From Bacteroidales bacterium (lineage in GTDB: Bacteria > Bacteroidota > Bacteroidia > Bacteroidales > UBA932), in assembly GCA_017546125.1 (NCBI GenBank), contig JAFYXO010000031.1:1-56183 (forward strand): DNA of 56,183 bases, written 5' to 3'. Under the pieces are notes generated by a model. The model did not search any database and was not told the DNA's origin. It saw nothing but the letters and a program-made list of their open reading frames with translations. Positions 1 through 8,785 of this stretch are shown one piece after another; position 1 is the stretch's first letter; every line of letters begins with the position of its first letter. The position numbers and the translations under genes are program-made.

Positions 1-39
1 AACGTATGATTTGTTATGCATAACCAGCTGATTTGCTGG

Positions 40-47
40 CAAATATA
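40..47 (-). promoter_or_regulatory. Possible Bacteroidetes -7 box directed out of the left edge
   Basis: On the minus strand this reads TATATTTG, matching TAnnTTTG. The nearest TTTG upstream (70-73) is 22 bases away, longer than the usual 19-20. It would drive a gene to the left of the window. Confidence 0.25.
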
Positions 48-128
48 GAAATCAAAACCGTTCGCCCCTCAAATTACCCCTAACTATCTAATTATCAGTA
101 ATTTCAATGAACTATTTATAAATTTTTA

Positions 129-272
129 GTGGACACTAATGACACCATCTCCAAAAAAGGGCTCCGTAAGATGATTTACCAGACAGTCTGGAGGCAAGAC
201 GGAAAAGTCGCCGGACTGGTAGAATTCTCCATCGTCCTCCCCGAAGAGATGCCCCACTACGATCGTGATTAA
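129..272 (+). pseudogene. C-terminal remnant of a larger coding region (possibly PAS-type protein)
   Basis: A 47-codon frame opens after an in-frame TGA at 108-110, could start at a GTG at 129, and ends in TAA at 270-272, directly before a terminator. The translated tail (GLRKMIYQTVW, then GLVEFSIVLPEEMPHY) reads like the end of a folded protein and recalls the C-terminus of PAS-domain proteins of Bacteroidales; that resemblance is from memory and weak. No credible upstream part is visible because the frame is closed, so I read it as a remnant rather than a complete gene. Confidence 0.35.
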
Positions 273-275
273 GAT

Positions 276-310
276 AAAAAAGGTCTGTGAATTTCTCGCA
301 GACCTTTTTT
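276..310. terminator. Bidirectional intrinsic terminator between remnant and cydB
   Basis: The arms AAAAGGTCTG and CAGACCTTTT pair around a short loop and are flanked by A- and T-runs. It can end both the plus-strand remnant and the minus-strand cyd operon. Confidence 0.8.
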
Positions 311-325
311 CATCATATGTACCTG

Positions 326-1465
326 TTAATATTTGTGCTCAGATTGTGCGATTTCGTCTTCGGTGATTTTCTTCTTGTCCATTTGTCTCCATGCGTACAC
401 GATGTATGCTAATACAAATGGGATAAGTAGTGAGACGATCGACATTACCTGGAGTGTGAACTGGCTTGATGAGCTGTTCCTGATGGTGAGTGAGCTCTGC
501 AGGTCAGTTACAGATGGATAATATGATGTACCGTTGAAGCCAGCAAGGAAGAATACTGTCATCACCACCAATACTGTACCGACACCTCCATACCATATAC
601 CACAACGTGACTTGGTGAATCCACCTTTCCAGATAGCCACCAATACACCCACAACACCTGCAAGGAACATAACCAATGCTGCAGGCATCTGGATAAGGTT
701 ATGAAGATATTTGTACTTCTCCATACTTACCACTCCTGCCCCATCCACAGCAAAACCTTCACGGCATAGCAGAATACCTGCCCAAGTCAAAAACAGTACA
801 AGGAAAGGTACTGCAGTGATCTTGATGGTGCGACGCATTTGTGTCTCAGTCTCTGTATCATCAATATTATTGATAAGGTAAAGGGCACCAAGAATGATTG
901 TAAGTCCCACAAGGGTCAGACCGAGAAGAACTGCGTGTGGCTGTGCCAACGCTTCAAGACCTCTCCAAGGTGAGTCCCAAGTGCTGATTACAGGTGAAGA
1001 GAGGTCCATAATGGCAGTCTTGTTTACTGTAAAAGGTGATCCTGTGAAGAATGTACCCACAGCTGTACCCACGATAAGTGGAGCAAGGAAACCATTTGCC
1101 ACAAGGGCAATTCTGAAACCTTTCACACCCAGAAGATTGTCTCTTTTATGAAGGAATTCGTACGACACAGCCTGAAATACGAAGGTAAGGAGCAATAGCA
1201 TCCATACCCAGTATGCACCACCGAAACTTGTACTGTAGAATAGAGGGAACGATGCGAAGAAAGCTCCTCCGAAAGTTACGAGAGTGGTGAAAGCCAATTC
1301 CCATTTGCGTCCCGTAGAGTTGGCCACCATCCTTTTCTGCAAATCGCTGAGACGACCGTTTATCAGGTGGACATTTGCACCCTGAACAAACATCAGGAAT
1401 ACAAGCATACCTCCAAGAAGGGAGATTAGACACCACCAGTAATTTTGAAAAAATGTATATGTCAT
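326..1465 (-). CDS. cydB: Cytochrome bd ubiquinol oxidase subunit II
   Basis: This is the 379-residue integral membrane subunit II of the bd-type quinol:O2 oxidoreductase, which supports microaerobic respiration and oxygen scavenging. The sequence has eight or so long hydrophobic segments and the typical start (MTYTFFQNYWWCLISLLGG), plus the central SPWRGLEAL segment seen in the family. It sits 17 bases downstream of cydA and is last in the DUF4492-cydA-cydB operon, followed by a strong terminator. Length is normal for the family. Confidence 0.95.
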   Translation of the reverse strand: MTYTFFQNYWWCLISLLGGMLVFLMFVQGANVHLINGRLSDLQKRMVANSTGRKWELAFTTLVTFGGAFFASFPLFYSTSFGGAYWVWMLLLLTFVFQAVSYEFLHKRDNLLGVKGFRIALVANGFLAPLIVGTAVGTFFTGSPFTVNKTAIMDLSSPVISTWDSPWRGLEALAQPHAVLLGLTLVGLTIILGALYLINNIDDTETETQMRRTIKITAVPFLVLFLTWAGILLCREGFAVDGAGVVSMEKYKYLHNLIQMPAALVMFLAGVVGVLVAIWKGGFTKSRCGIWYGGVGTVLVVMTVFFLAGFNGTSYYPSVTDLQSSLTIRNSSSSQFTLQVMSIVSLLIPFVLAYIVYAWRQMDKKKITEDEIAQSEHKY

Positions 1466-1482
1466 AATACGATGTTTAAAAA

Positions 1483-2964
1483 TTATTCAACTGACGGACC
1501 TTTTTTGATGGCGTTGATCATAATCCTGATCTCGATAGCCAAGAATAGTGCAAATACACCCAGGAATACAAAGAATGTGGTCATCACTTCACCGACACTG
1601 GTGTCTGATATTGCTACGTTCACAGGGAGGAGACCTTGGATGGTCCAAGGCTGACGACCGACTTCCGCTACGATCCATCCGGCTTCTTCACATACATAGA
1701 CAAATGGAAGACATAGCATAGAAAGGATCAAAAGCCAGTTCATTTTGGTAAGCTTGTCTTTATAGTTGAACCAAAGGACAAGGACAAGAACAAGAGCTAT
1801 AAGCATGCCAAACCCTACCATTAAGCGGAAAGACCAGTAGACAATACCTACAGGGGGAATCACATCTTCAGGTGATTCGAGGTATCCGTATCCCATGTAT
1901 TGGACATTGGCCTCCATAACTTCGCGTGCAGCAGCTGCAGCGACAGGATCTGTATCTTTAAGTGTGCGATATTGGGCAAGGGCATTGATTGCTGTGCGTC
2001 CCATCTCCATCTTTTCTGCTACAGAAGGGATGATGTTGCCATCATTGTCGGTGTAGCCATTGATGATGTCATTGATACCTGGAACATAGCCGTTAAGGTC
2101 ATGTGTGGCGAGAATAGACAACATACCTGGGATTTCCACACCTGGTACGATGCTGAATGGTGCACGACGTCCGCCATTCTCAAGTCCCTCCATTGCTGCA
2201 AGCTTCATGGGCTGATACTCAGCTGCATGCACTCCGGAAATATCACCTGAGAGCATCACGGCAAATGTGCCGAGAAGTCCCACAAAACCACCTACCAAGA
2301 TGCTCTTCCTGGCGAATTGGACATTTCTCCCTTTCCATAGGTACCAGCAGCTTACAGCCACTACGAAGACACCACCGGTCACCCAACCGCTGGTCACTGA
2401 GTGGAAGAATTTGCTCACTGCCACAGGGTTTGAGATCACCTCCCAGAAAGCCTCTGCCGAAGCCATTTCGCTGCGAACTGTATCGGGGTTAAATGTGGTC
2501 CCTACAGGGTTTTGCATCCAGCCATTGGCCACAAGGATCCAAAAAGCCGATATAGAGGCACCGATACCTGTGAGCCATGTGGAGATAAGGTGAAAACGTT
2601 TGCTCACCTTCTCCCAGCCGAAAAACATCACTGCGAAGAATGTAGCCTCCATAAAGAAAGCAAGGATACCTTCAATAGCGAGTGGCGCACCGAAAATATC
2701 ACCCACAAACCACGAGTAATTGCTCCAGTTGGTACCGAATTCAAATTCCAGAATAATACCGGTAGCGATACCTACAGCGAAGTTGATGGCGAAGAGTTTC
2801 ATCCAGAACTGTGCCGTCTTCTTCCAGTATTCATCTTTTTTAACGACGTAGAGGGTCTCCATAATTGCCATAGCCATTGCCAGACCTAATGTAAGGGGGA
2901 CAAATAGCCAGTGGTATGCTGCTGTCATAGCAAACTGGAGCCTTGACCAAATAACTGCATCCAT
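1483..2964 (-). CDS. cydA: Cytochrome bd ubiquinol oxidase subunit I
   Basis: This 493-residue subunit carries the three hemes and the quinol site. His18 (TAAYHWLFVPL) fits the heme b595 ligand, and the helix APLAIEGILAFFMEATFF has the conserved glutamates of the proton/heme d region. A periplasmic insert follows GRRAPFSIVPGVEIPG, corresponding to the Q-loop. It lies between the DUF4492 gene and cydB in one operon. The start at 2964 gives the standard N-terminus. Confidence 0.96.
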   Translation of the reverse strand: MDAVIWSRLQFAMTAAYHWLFVPLTLGLAMAMAIMETLYVVKKDEYWKKTAQFWMKLFAINFAVGIATGIILEFEFGTNWSNYSWFVGDIFGAPLAIEGILAFFMEATFFAVMFFGWEKVSKRFHLISTWLTGIGASISAFWILVANGWMQNPVGTTFNPDTVRSEMASAEAFWEVISNPVAVSKFFHSVTSGWVTGGVFVVAVSCWYLWKGRNVQFARKSILVGGFVGLLGTFAVMLSGDISGVHAAEYQPMKLAAMEGLENGGRRAPFSIVPGVEIPGMLSILATHDLNGYVPGINDIINGYTDNDGNIIPSVAEKMEMGRTAINALAQYRTLKDTDPVAAAAAREVMEANVQYMGYGYLESPEDVIPPVGIVYWSFRLMVGFGMLIALVLVLVLWFNYKDKLTKMNWLLILSMLCLPFVYVCEEAGWIVAEVGRQPWTIQGLLPVNVAISDTSVGEVMTTFFVFLGVFALFLAIEIRIMINAIKKGPSVE

Positions 2965-2999
2965 AGTGTTAATCTGTTAAAAGGTTTAGTGTATCTTTT

Positions 3000-3227
3000 T
3001 TATTGAATTTTTCGGGGGGTTGTAAGGTGCTCGCCGACCTGTTCACTCTTCTGTTCATCACTCATACCTGCCATCGCCGGTTTGAAGAAAAAGACCCTCA
3101 GGACTGCGAACAATATCACAGCTTTAAGTATGACAAGTCCCCATAGAGGCCTCCCCCAGGTCATATTCTTGAAACCGTCTCTATATAGTTCCCAGACGGC
3201 TGTAAATTTCTTTTTAATTTTTCCCAT
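3000..3227 (-). CDS. DUF4492 small membrane protein of the cyd operon
   Basis: A 75-residue protein with a basic N-terminus and one hydrophobic segment (PLWGLVILKAVILFAVLRVFF). It matches the DUF4492 family, whose genes usually precede cydAB in Bacteroidetes and Campylobacterota. By position it may be an accessory or assembly subunit of cytochrome bd, comparable in role but not sequence to CydX; that role is inferred. It is first in the operon, 35 bases before cydA. Confidence 0.85.
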   Translation of the reverse strand: MGKIKKKFTAVWELYRDGFKNMTWGRPLWGLVILKAVILFAVLRVFFFKPAMAGMSDEQKSEQVGEHLTTPRKIQ

Positions 3228-3257
3228 ATCGTAAAGTTAAAAAAAATTTTTTATTTG

Positions 3258-3265
3258 TAAGTTTG
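3258..3265 (+). promoter_or_regulatory. -7 box of the aminotransferase gene
   Basis: TAAGTTTG matches TAnnTTTG and lies 14 bases before the ATG at 3280. No good TTTG box is seen at the expected distance. Confidence 0.4.
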
Positions 3266-3279
3266 TAAAGTCTAATCAA

Positions 3280-4404
3280 ATGAACACAATTATGATCGTA
3301 TCAGAATTCCTCCTCGAAAAGTATTTTGCAAAGTATGAGTTTTCAGCAGATTATATGTTTTCCTGCTCGGACTGCGACGGATATTCACTAAAATATATTT
3401 TGGAGCACGCTTCAGATCAGGAGAGGGAAATGTGGGAAAATCTCCATATGGGATACACTGAGACCCCGGGCAGCCCGTTTCTCAGAGAGGCTATTGCCCA
3501 ATACTACGGAATGGCGGAGGTGGATGATATCGTGGTCGCTTCCCCTGGCGAGCTCAGCTTCATGACGATGAATATCCTTATGGAGGGAATCCGGAACAAG
3601 CACGCCGTGGTGGTCTCTCCGGCATACCAGTCCCTTTACCAGGTACTCAAATCTCTCGGCTGCGAGCTCTCCTTTTGGGCTGCAGAAGAGGAGGAAGATG
3701 GGTGGAAATTCGACATTGCGAAGCTCCGTGCCCTGATCCGCCCCGATACACGTCTGATAGTGATCAATTTCCCCCACAACCCCACCGGGGCATATCTGAC
3801 CCGCGAGGAGCTTGAGGAGGTGGTGGCCATTGCACGTGAGTGCGGCGCATATATCTACTCGGATGAGATGTACAGGGATCTGCTTGTGGGTGCAAACGAA
3901 GCGGTTCCCCCGATGTGCGACCTCTATGAGAAAGGTATCTCCCTCTGGGGAATGGCCAAATCTTTCGGCCTTGCAGGTGCCCGTATCGGCTGGATCGCCT
4001 CTCAGGACAAATGGCTCACTGAGCAATTGCTCACCTATAAGCCTTACCTTTCAATGTGCAGCAGCGCCCCTTCTGAGGTCCTCTCTGCCATTGTCCTAAA
4101 CCACCCTGAGGCCTTCCTGAGCCCAAATATCGAGAAGATCCAGAGAAATGTGGCACTCTTCCGCGAATCGATTGCTGCAAGCAAACTCCCTTGGGTGGAG
4201 AAATTCATCCCACCGGTGGCAGGAAGCGTAGCATTCGTAAAAATCAAGTGCGACGGCACCGCAATGGAGTGGAGCGAGGCACTTGTGCAGAAACACAGCA
4301 TCCTCACTGTCCCCGCCGAAATGTTCGAATACCCAGGTACTTACCTCCGCATCGGCTTTGGACGCGAGAATTTCCCTAAAGTGCTGAAGATGATGGAGCA
4401 ATAA
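3280..4404 (+). CDS. PLP-dependent aminotransferase, class I/II fold
   Basis: A 374-residue fold-type I aminotransferase. The PLP-lysine motif AKSFGLAGARIGW, the substrate/cofactor loop NFPHNPTGAYL and the YSDEMYRDL aspartate-tyrosine pair are all present, and the N-terminus has the MFSCSDCDGY segment of one subgroup. The natural substrate cannot be read from sequence. The ATG at 3280 fits the -7 box upstream; an ATG at 3292 is an alternative. It is transcribed alone, divergent from the cyd operon. Confidence 0.85.
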   Translation: MNTIMIVSEFLLEKYFAKYEFSADYMFSCSDCDGYSLKYILEHASDQEREMWENLHMGYTETPGSPFLREAIAQYYGMAEVDDIVVASPGELSFMTMNILMEGIRNKHAVVVSPAYQSLYQVLKSLGCELSFWAAEEEEDGWKFDIAKLRALIRPDTRLIVINFPHNPTGAYLTREELEEVVAIARECGAYIYSDEMYRDLLVGANEAVPPMCDLYEKGISLWGMAKSFGLAGARIGWIASQDKWLTEQLLTYKPYLSMCSSAPSEVLSAIVLNHPEAFLSPNIEKIQRNVALFRESIAASKLPWVEKFIPPVAGSVAFVKIKCDGTAMEWSEALVQKHSILTVPAEMFEYPGTYLRIGFGRENFPKVLKMMEQ

Positions 4405-4431
4405 GGGGTAATAGTCATGCATTAGCAAGTT

Positions 4432-4512
4432 TGGGCACAGAAATGGCTGTTTTCGTGCCCAAAGTTCATAAAAACAGAAGAATGGGCACGGAATGATGGG
4501 TTTTCGTGCCCA
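4432..4512. repeat. Two tandem copies of a GGGCAC palindrome, terminator-like
   Basis: Two hairpins, 4432-4462 and 4483-4512, each have arms TGGGCAC and GTGCCCA around a loop ending in TTTTC. The second is followed by TTTT. The copies are related in sequence (GGGCACRGAA...TTTTCGTGCCCA). They fill the junction between convergent genes and probably serve as terminators. Confidence 0.75.
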
Positions 4513-4531
4513 TTTTGCGTTTTGGCGGTGA

Positions 4532-4645
4532 TCGGAGGTCAGTTCTTCCGACTTTCGCTTCGCTTCATCCCTCCCACGACTGACGTCGCGGGCCCCTCTT
4601 TCACATGGTCACGGGCGACCATGGTCTTCAGAATCTGACCCTCTG
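4532..4645. repeat. Imperfect palindromic element with coding-like sequence
   Basis: The left arm (GGTCAGTTCT) and right arm (AGAATCTGACC) are inverted copies with one inserted base. The interior holds TTCGCTTCGCTTC, the same word found inside the two elements in rfbB and rfbD. Read on the minus strand it encodes GGMKRSES followed by a stop shortly after, comparable in pattern to the GRAKRSGD of those elements. It appears to be a shorter, diverged relative placed after msrA. Confidence 0.5.
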
Positions 4646-4734
4646 CATCCTTTCGGCAGGCAGTTGGGCATGCTATAGGGAGATTCTTAAGAGTTCTTTC
4701 GACAGATTTCAATATTCGGATGGATATATCTGGC

Positions 4735-5241
4735 CTACTCACGGGATTTGGTACGAGCAAATTCGAAGAGTGCCTGGGAAAGGTGACAGTAGCCTGTCGG
4801 GTTCTTATCGAGGTAGTCCTGATGATACTCCTCTGCAGAATAAAAATTGCGTAATGGCTCCAGTTCCACTGCGAGTGGGGCATCGTATTGCTCCGCAATG
4901 GAGTCGTATACCCTCTTGAGAGTGGGGATATCCTCTTCTGAAGTGTAATAAATACCGGTGCGGTAGCGGGTACCGACATCCTCCCCCTGTTTATTAAGGG
5001 AAAGTGGATCAATTGACTTGAAATATAGCTCTGTGAGGAGTTCCAACGAGATCTGCTCCGGGTCATACTCCACCTTTACAGTCTCAGCGTAACCTGTCTG
5101 GTCGGTATATACCTCCTGGTATGTGGGATCCGGTTTGCTCCCATTGGCATAACCTGCTTCGGTACCAAGTATGCCGCGTATTTGCTTGAAAAAATGCTGG
5201 GTGCCCCAAAAACAACCCCCTGCGAAATAAATTTCTCTCAT
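4735..5241 (-). CDS. msrA: Peptide-methionine (S)-S-oxide reductase
   Basis: A 168-residue MsrA that reduces methionine-S-sulfoxide in proteins. The catalytic motif GGCFWGTQHFF places the nucleophilic cysteine at residue 10, and the conserved GYANG, Tyr/Glu residues (ETVKVEYDP) and NFYSAEEYHQDYL region are present. Length is typical of the single-domain cytoplasmic form; no signal peptide and no MsrB fusion. It is divergent from ppa with 60 bases between them, and TAACTTTG (5249-5256, minus strand) is a good -7 box. Confidence 0.95.
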   Translation of the reverse strand: MREIYFAGGCFWGTQHFFKQIRGILGTEAGYANGSKPDPTYQEVYTDQTGYAETVKVEYDPEQISLELLTELYFKSIDPLSLNKQGEDVGTRYRTGIYYTSEEDIPTLKRVYDSIAEQYDAPLAVELEPLRNFYSAEEYHQDYLDKNPTGYCHLSQALFEFARTKSRE

Positions 5242-5301
5242 AATGGAACAAAGTTAAGCAATTTTTTATCTAATTTTGTAGAGGTTATAATCACTGCCGC
5301 T

Positions 5302-5931
5302 ATGAACCATATTATTAAACACAAAGCGCACCCCTGGCACGGAATCAGCCAAGGCGAAAATTTCCCGGAAGTAGTTAGGGCATTTATCGAGATAGTTCCC
5401 ACCGATACAGTCAAATATGAGGTGGATAAGGAGTCCGGATACCTGTCTCTTGACAGACCCCAGAAGTTCTCCAATATCGTTCCGTCGCTATATGGCTTCC
5501 TCCCTAAGAGTTATTGCGGCCCCAAGATGGCAGAACTGACCAATAAAGCTTTGTGCAGGACAGATGTGGAGGGTGACGGTGACCCTCTTGATATCTGCGT
5601 ATTGACAGAGAAAGATGTGACTCACGGTGATGTGATAGTAAATGCCAGGGTTATAGGTGGCCTGAGACTCCTTGACCACAATCAGGCAGACGACAAGATT
5701 ATCGCTGTCCTGAGGAGCGATGCAGTCTATGGTATGATGACCGATATTGACCAGGTGCCGGTAGATATCATCAGAAGATTGATCCACTATTTCAGCACAT
5801 ATAAGGATATCCCCGGTGAAAACACCAGCAGAATGCACTTCGTATCCATTTATGGAGCAGAAGTGGCCAGAGATGTGGTGGTAAGATCTTCGCAGGACTA
5901 CCAGGATCTCTTTGCTGAGTCCGATCAGTAG
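5302..5931 (+). CDS. ppa: Inorganic pyrophosphatase, family I
   Basis: A 209-residue family I enzyme that hydrolyses pyrophosphate in the cytoplasm. The metal-binding signature DGDPLDICVL, the N-terminal EIVPTDTVKYEVDKESG strand with its Glu/Lys pair and the YGFLPKSYCG loop are present. I chose the ATG at 5302 because it gives the usual Bacteroidales start MNHIIKHKAHPWHG and lies behind a TAATTTTG box at 5271-5278; an upstream in-frame start would run through the msrA promoter. Confidence 0.93.
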   Translation: MNHIIKHKAHPWHGISQGENFPEVVRAFIEIVPTDTVKYEVDKESGYLSLDRPQKFSNIVPSLYGFLPKSYCGPKMAELTNKALCRTDVEGDGDPLDICVLTEKDVTHGDVIVNARVIGGLRLLDHNQADDKIIAVLRSDAVYGMMTDIDQVPVDIIRRLIHYFSTYKDIPGENTSRMHFVSIYGAEVARDVVVRSSQDYQDLFAESDQ

Positions 5932-5950
5932 ACCGGACCCGGCTCAGAAA

Positions 5951-6694
5951 TTATCCTCTGTAAGTATAGTATGAACCCGCCTGAGGTGTAGGCATAAGAA
6001 CCACCTCATTTACATTCATGTGGGCAGGTGCAGACAACATCCAATCTATTGCGTTGGCTATATCCTCACCTGTAAGTGGTGTGATACCGCTGTATACTTT
6101 TGCAGCGCGCTCCTTATCTCCGTGGAAACGGACCTCTGAAAACTCTGTCTCCACCATTCCAGGACGAACCTCCCCCACTTTGATCCCTGCACTGAGAAGA
6201 TCTGCACGCATTGACTGTGAAATGGCGTGAACGGCATGTTTCGAAGCGCAGTATACTGCACCATTCTCGTAGGGTTCAGTTCCGGCGATCGATCCTATAT
6301 TGATGATGTGACCACCCTGACCTGCCTCCACCATTGCGGAGCTGATGATACGGGTGACATATAGAAGACCTTTGACATTGGTGTCGATCATTGCATCCCA
6401 ATCTGCAGTCGAACCTTTGTCGATATGCTCAAGTCCTGCAGCAAGTCCTGCATTGTTCACAAGGACATCTACCCTTCCGAGAGGCTCCAGATACTGGCGG
6501 CACTCATTTTTGCTACGGACATCGAAGCATAGGGTGAGACATTCTGCACCGCGGGCCTGGATTTCGGCAGCGATCTCCTGAAGACGCTCTGCGCGACGGC
6601 CGGTGATGATGATTTGTGTCTGTGGCTTGGCAAGTTTTAGAGCTGTGGCACGTCCTATGCCTGAGGTAGCTCCTGTGATTAGGATACGTTTCAT
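5951..6694 (-). CDS. Short-chain dehydrogenase/reductase (YdfG-like)
   Basis: A 247-residue NAD(P)-dependent oxidoreductase. The nucleotide motif TGATSGIG, the NNAG motif and the YCASK catalytic Tyr-Lys are in order, with Ser in INIGSIAG. It resembles the YdfG group acting on serine or 3-hydroxy acids; exact substrate unknown. The start at 6694 (MKRILITG) is preferred to a longer frame, which would add a basic, low-complexity N-terminus overlapping the upstream gene. It follows the transporter at 6703 by 8 bases, so the two are cotranscribed. Confidence 0.85.
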   Translation of the reverse strand: MKRILITGATSGIGRATALKLAKPQTQIIITGRRAERLQEIAAEIQARGAECLTLCFDVRSKNECRQYLEPLGRVDVLVNNAGLAAGLEHIDKGSTADWDAMIDTNVKGLLYVTRIISSAMVEAGQGGHIINIGSIAGTEPYENGAVYCASKHAVHAISQSMRADLLSAGIKVGEVRPGMVETEFSEVRFHGDKERAAKVYSGITPLTGEDIANAIDWMLSAPAHMNVNEVVLMPTPQAGSYYTYRG

Positions 6695-6702
6695 ATTGTC
6701 TT

Positions 6703-7596
6703 TTATTTGTTTTTGTTTTTGCTGCCTGCGGCCACCACCACGCTTACCGCTGCTATAATGAGGATAATTCCGAGCCATTCACGCCCGCTGATCTCCTCGC
6801 CGAAGATGGTGATGCCGAAAAATATTGCTGTTACGGGCTCCATTGCCCCGAGAATGGCTGTGGGGGTAGAGCCAATGTGCTGTACCGCTTTGGTGGTGCA
6901 AATAAGTGAAAATGCAGTCGGGAGCAGCCCAAGCCCCACGAGGCAACCCCAAAGATACCATTTGTCTGCCGGAGGTGCTGTAATCTCGCCGCGGATACAT
7001 AGCAGTACAGCGAAAATCATGGCACCGAAAAGGATCATATAAAAATTGAGTTTGACCGAACCGAGCCTGTTGACATTGCTCTTGTTGATAAGTACAATGT
7101 ATATTGCGTAAGCCAATGCCGATATCATTACCAGTAGAATCCCCTTTGCAGAAAGTGCTGCATCGCTCTCCCCTTTGTCATACAGGAGGACAATTCCTGC
7201 CAGGGATACAGCCATACAAAGCAATGTGCCGAGCCCGACCCTTTCTCTGAAGAAAATGGCCATTATCGCTGCGACCATTACGGGATATACAAAAAGGAGG
7301 CTGGATGCTACACCCGAATCCATATACTTGTAGCTGGAAAACAGCGATATGGAGGTAGTCGTGAAGATAATGCCCAATAAGGCCAGCACCCGGACATCCC
7401 TCTTCTCCAGACTGAAGTTTCCGCCTCTGCTCTTCAGCATCACTGCGAAGATGCATACCGCGATAAGATACCTGAAGAAAAGTACCGAAAACGGGTCCAT
7501 CCCCGCCCCATAAAGGGGTAAGGTAAACAGAGGTAGCATACCGTATGTGGCCGATGCAATTATTCCGTAGATGTACCCTTTCAGTTTACTGTTCAT
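6703..7596 (-). CDS. EamA/DMT-family transporter
   Basis: About 297 residues with ten predicted hydrophobic segments arranged as two EamA repeats (GIIASATYGMLPLFTLPLYG in the first, LVMISALAYAIYIVL in the second). The family exports or imports small metabolites; the substrate is not predictable. ATG 7596 (MNSKLKGYIYG) fits the first membrane segment better than a longer start. It forms an operon with the SDR gene downstream and is divergent from another EamA gene. Confidence 0.85.
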   Translation of the reverse strand: MNSKLKGYIYGIIASATYGMLPLFTLPLYGAGMDPFSVLFFRYLIAVCIFAVMLKSRGGNFSLEKRDVRVLALLGIIFTTTSISLFSSYKYMDSGVASSLLFVYPVMVAAIMAIFFRERVGLGTLLCMAVSLAGIVLLYDKGESDAALSAKGILLVMISALAYAIYIVLINKSNVNRLGSVKLNFYMILFGAMIFAVLLCIRGEITAPPADKWYLWGCLVGLGLLPTAFSLICTTKAVQHIGSTPTAILGAMEPVTAIFFGITIFGEEISGREWLGIILIIAAVSVVVAAGSKNKNK

Positions 7597-7659
7597 GTCC
7601 TGTGTCTGTTTCCGATGCGAATATATGAAATATCCATTATCCTTGTACCGAAATTTTGC

Positions 7660-7667
7660 TACTTTTG
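7660..7667 (+). promoter_or_regulatory. -7 box just upstream of an EamA gene
   Basis: TACTTTTG matches TAnnTTTG and ends four bases before the ATG at 7672, implying a leaderless or very short-leader transcript. Confidence 0.45.
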
Positions 7668-7671
7668 CCAC

Positions 7672-8607
7672 ATGGAACATTTAGGAGAGGTAATATCTTT
7701 GGCAGTAGCATTTTCGTGGACAATAACTGCCCTTTTTGCCAATGAGGCGAGCCGCCGTCTCGGTGCTATGACGGTCAATGTGATACGTATGGTCCTTGCC
7801 ACCATATTTCTGGCGGTAATCTTGTGGTTTACAATAGGTACCCCCTACCCTCTATATGCTGACGGAAAGGCGTGGTTCTACCTCGCACTATCTGCACTTG
7901 TAGGATATGTATTCGGAGATTTCTGCCTCTTCAATTCGTACGTGGTGATAGGTGCCCGCTTCGGCCAATTGTTCATGACCCTTGCCCCCCCTATTTCGGC
8001 CATCACCGGCTGGATCCTTCTCGGGGAGGTGATGTCGTGGAAGTCGTGGCTCGCTATGATGGTCACCATCAGCGGTATTGCCCTCTCCATCCTTTCAAAA
8101 GGGGATGATTCCAAAATCAAGTTCAATCTCCCTTTGAAGGGGGTTCTTTTGGGGATAGGTGCAGGCCTTGGGCAAGGTGTGGGGCTCGTCCTCAGCAAGA
8201 TCGGTCTGGAGCACTATTCGGCAGCCATCCCTTCTGATGCCCCCGAGGCAATGGCTGGGATGCTCCCATTCGCCTCTACCATGATCAGGGCAATGGTAGG
8301 TGGAGTCGGCTTCATCCTCTGGATGGGTCTGCAGAAGGATCTTGGCAAATTCAAGACAGTGGCCAAAGACCGCCGCGGAGTCACTTTTGCCACACTCACT
8401 ACCCTTTTTGGACCGGTAATCGGTGTTTCACTCTCCCTTGCAGCTGTCCAGCATACCGATACAGGTATAGCCTCTACCCTGATGGCCCTAACACCGGTAC
8501 TTATCATTGCACCATACGCCATCATCTACAAACAGAGGGTCAAACCAAAAGAGATTCTCGGTGTCATCCTCAGTGTCATCGGCGTAGCAATGTTCTTCCT
8601 GCTGTAA
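7672..8607 (+). CDS. EamA/DMT-family transporter
   Basis: A 311-residue membrane protein with two EamA halves (VISLAVAFSWTITALFANEA; later LLGIGAGLGQGVGLVLSKIG) and about ten hydrophobic helices. It is not a close copy of the neighbouring divergent transporter. The ATG at 7672 gives a membrane-ready N-terminus and sits just after the -7 box; the upstream extension reads through that promoter. Substrate unknown. Confidence 0.85.
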   Translation: MEHLGEVISLAVAFSWTITALFANEASRRLGAMTVNVIRMVLATIFLAVILWFTIGTPYPLYADGKAWFYLALSALVGYVFGDFCLFNSYVVIGARFGQLFMTLAPPISAITGWILLGEVMSWKSWLAMMVTISGIALSILSKGDDSKIKFNLPLKGVLLGIGAGLGQGVGLVLSKIGLEHYSAAIPSDAPEAMAGMLPFASTMIRAMVGGVGFILWMGLQKDLGKFKTVAKDRRGVTFATLTTLFGPVIGVSLSLAAVQHTDTGIASTLMALTPVLIIAPYAIIYKQRVKPKEILGVILSVIGVAMFFLL

Positions 8608-8629
8608 GGTTTTTGGGGACTTGGCCTCT

Positions 8630-8735
8630 CTGACCGCACTTCCCGCGTCTGTTTTTAGCGATTTTTTGTCGCGGCAGCTTGATTTTTCACTTCCCGCGTC
8701 CACTTTTCGCGTTTTTCTGTCGCGGCGGGATGATG
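8630..8735. repeat. Two tandem CCGCG hairpin repeats
   Basis: Two related units, ACTTCCCGCGTC...GTCGCGGC, each about 50 bases with a T-rich loop, lie between the transporter and the asparaginase gene. Near-identical units occur at 15,634-15,722, so this is a dispersed intergenic repeat family. The arms can pair (CCGCG/CGCGG) and may end transcription. Confidence 0.7.
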
Positions 8736-8759
8736 TGCTCACTATTCGGCCGTTTTTCT

Positions 8760-8767
8760 TATCTTTG
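8760..8767 (+). promoter_or_regulatory. -7 box of the asparaginase gene
   Basis: TATCTTTG matches TAnnTTTG; a start site about seven bases on would leave a short leader before the ATG at 8786. Confidence 0.5.
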
Positions 8768-8785
8768 CCCAAAACAATGACCATT

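Noticed and set aside
3412-4026. Long minus-strand frame (about 204 codons) inside the aminotransferase gene
   Set aside because: It lies opposite a clear PLP enzyme and shows no family motif; codon mirror effect.
4539-5066. Minus-strand frame overlapping msrA
   Set aside because: Its upstream part is msrA in another frame; only the last part, within the palindromic element at 4,532-4,645, looks non-random and is reported there.
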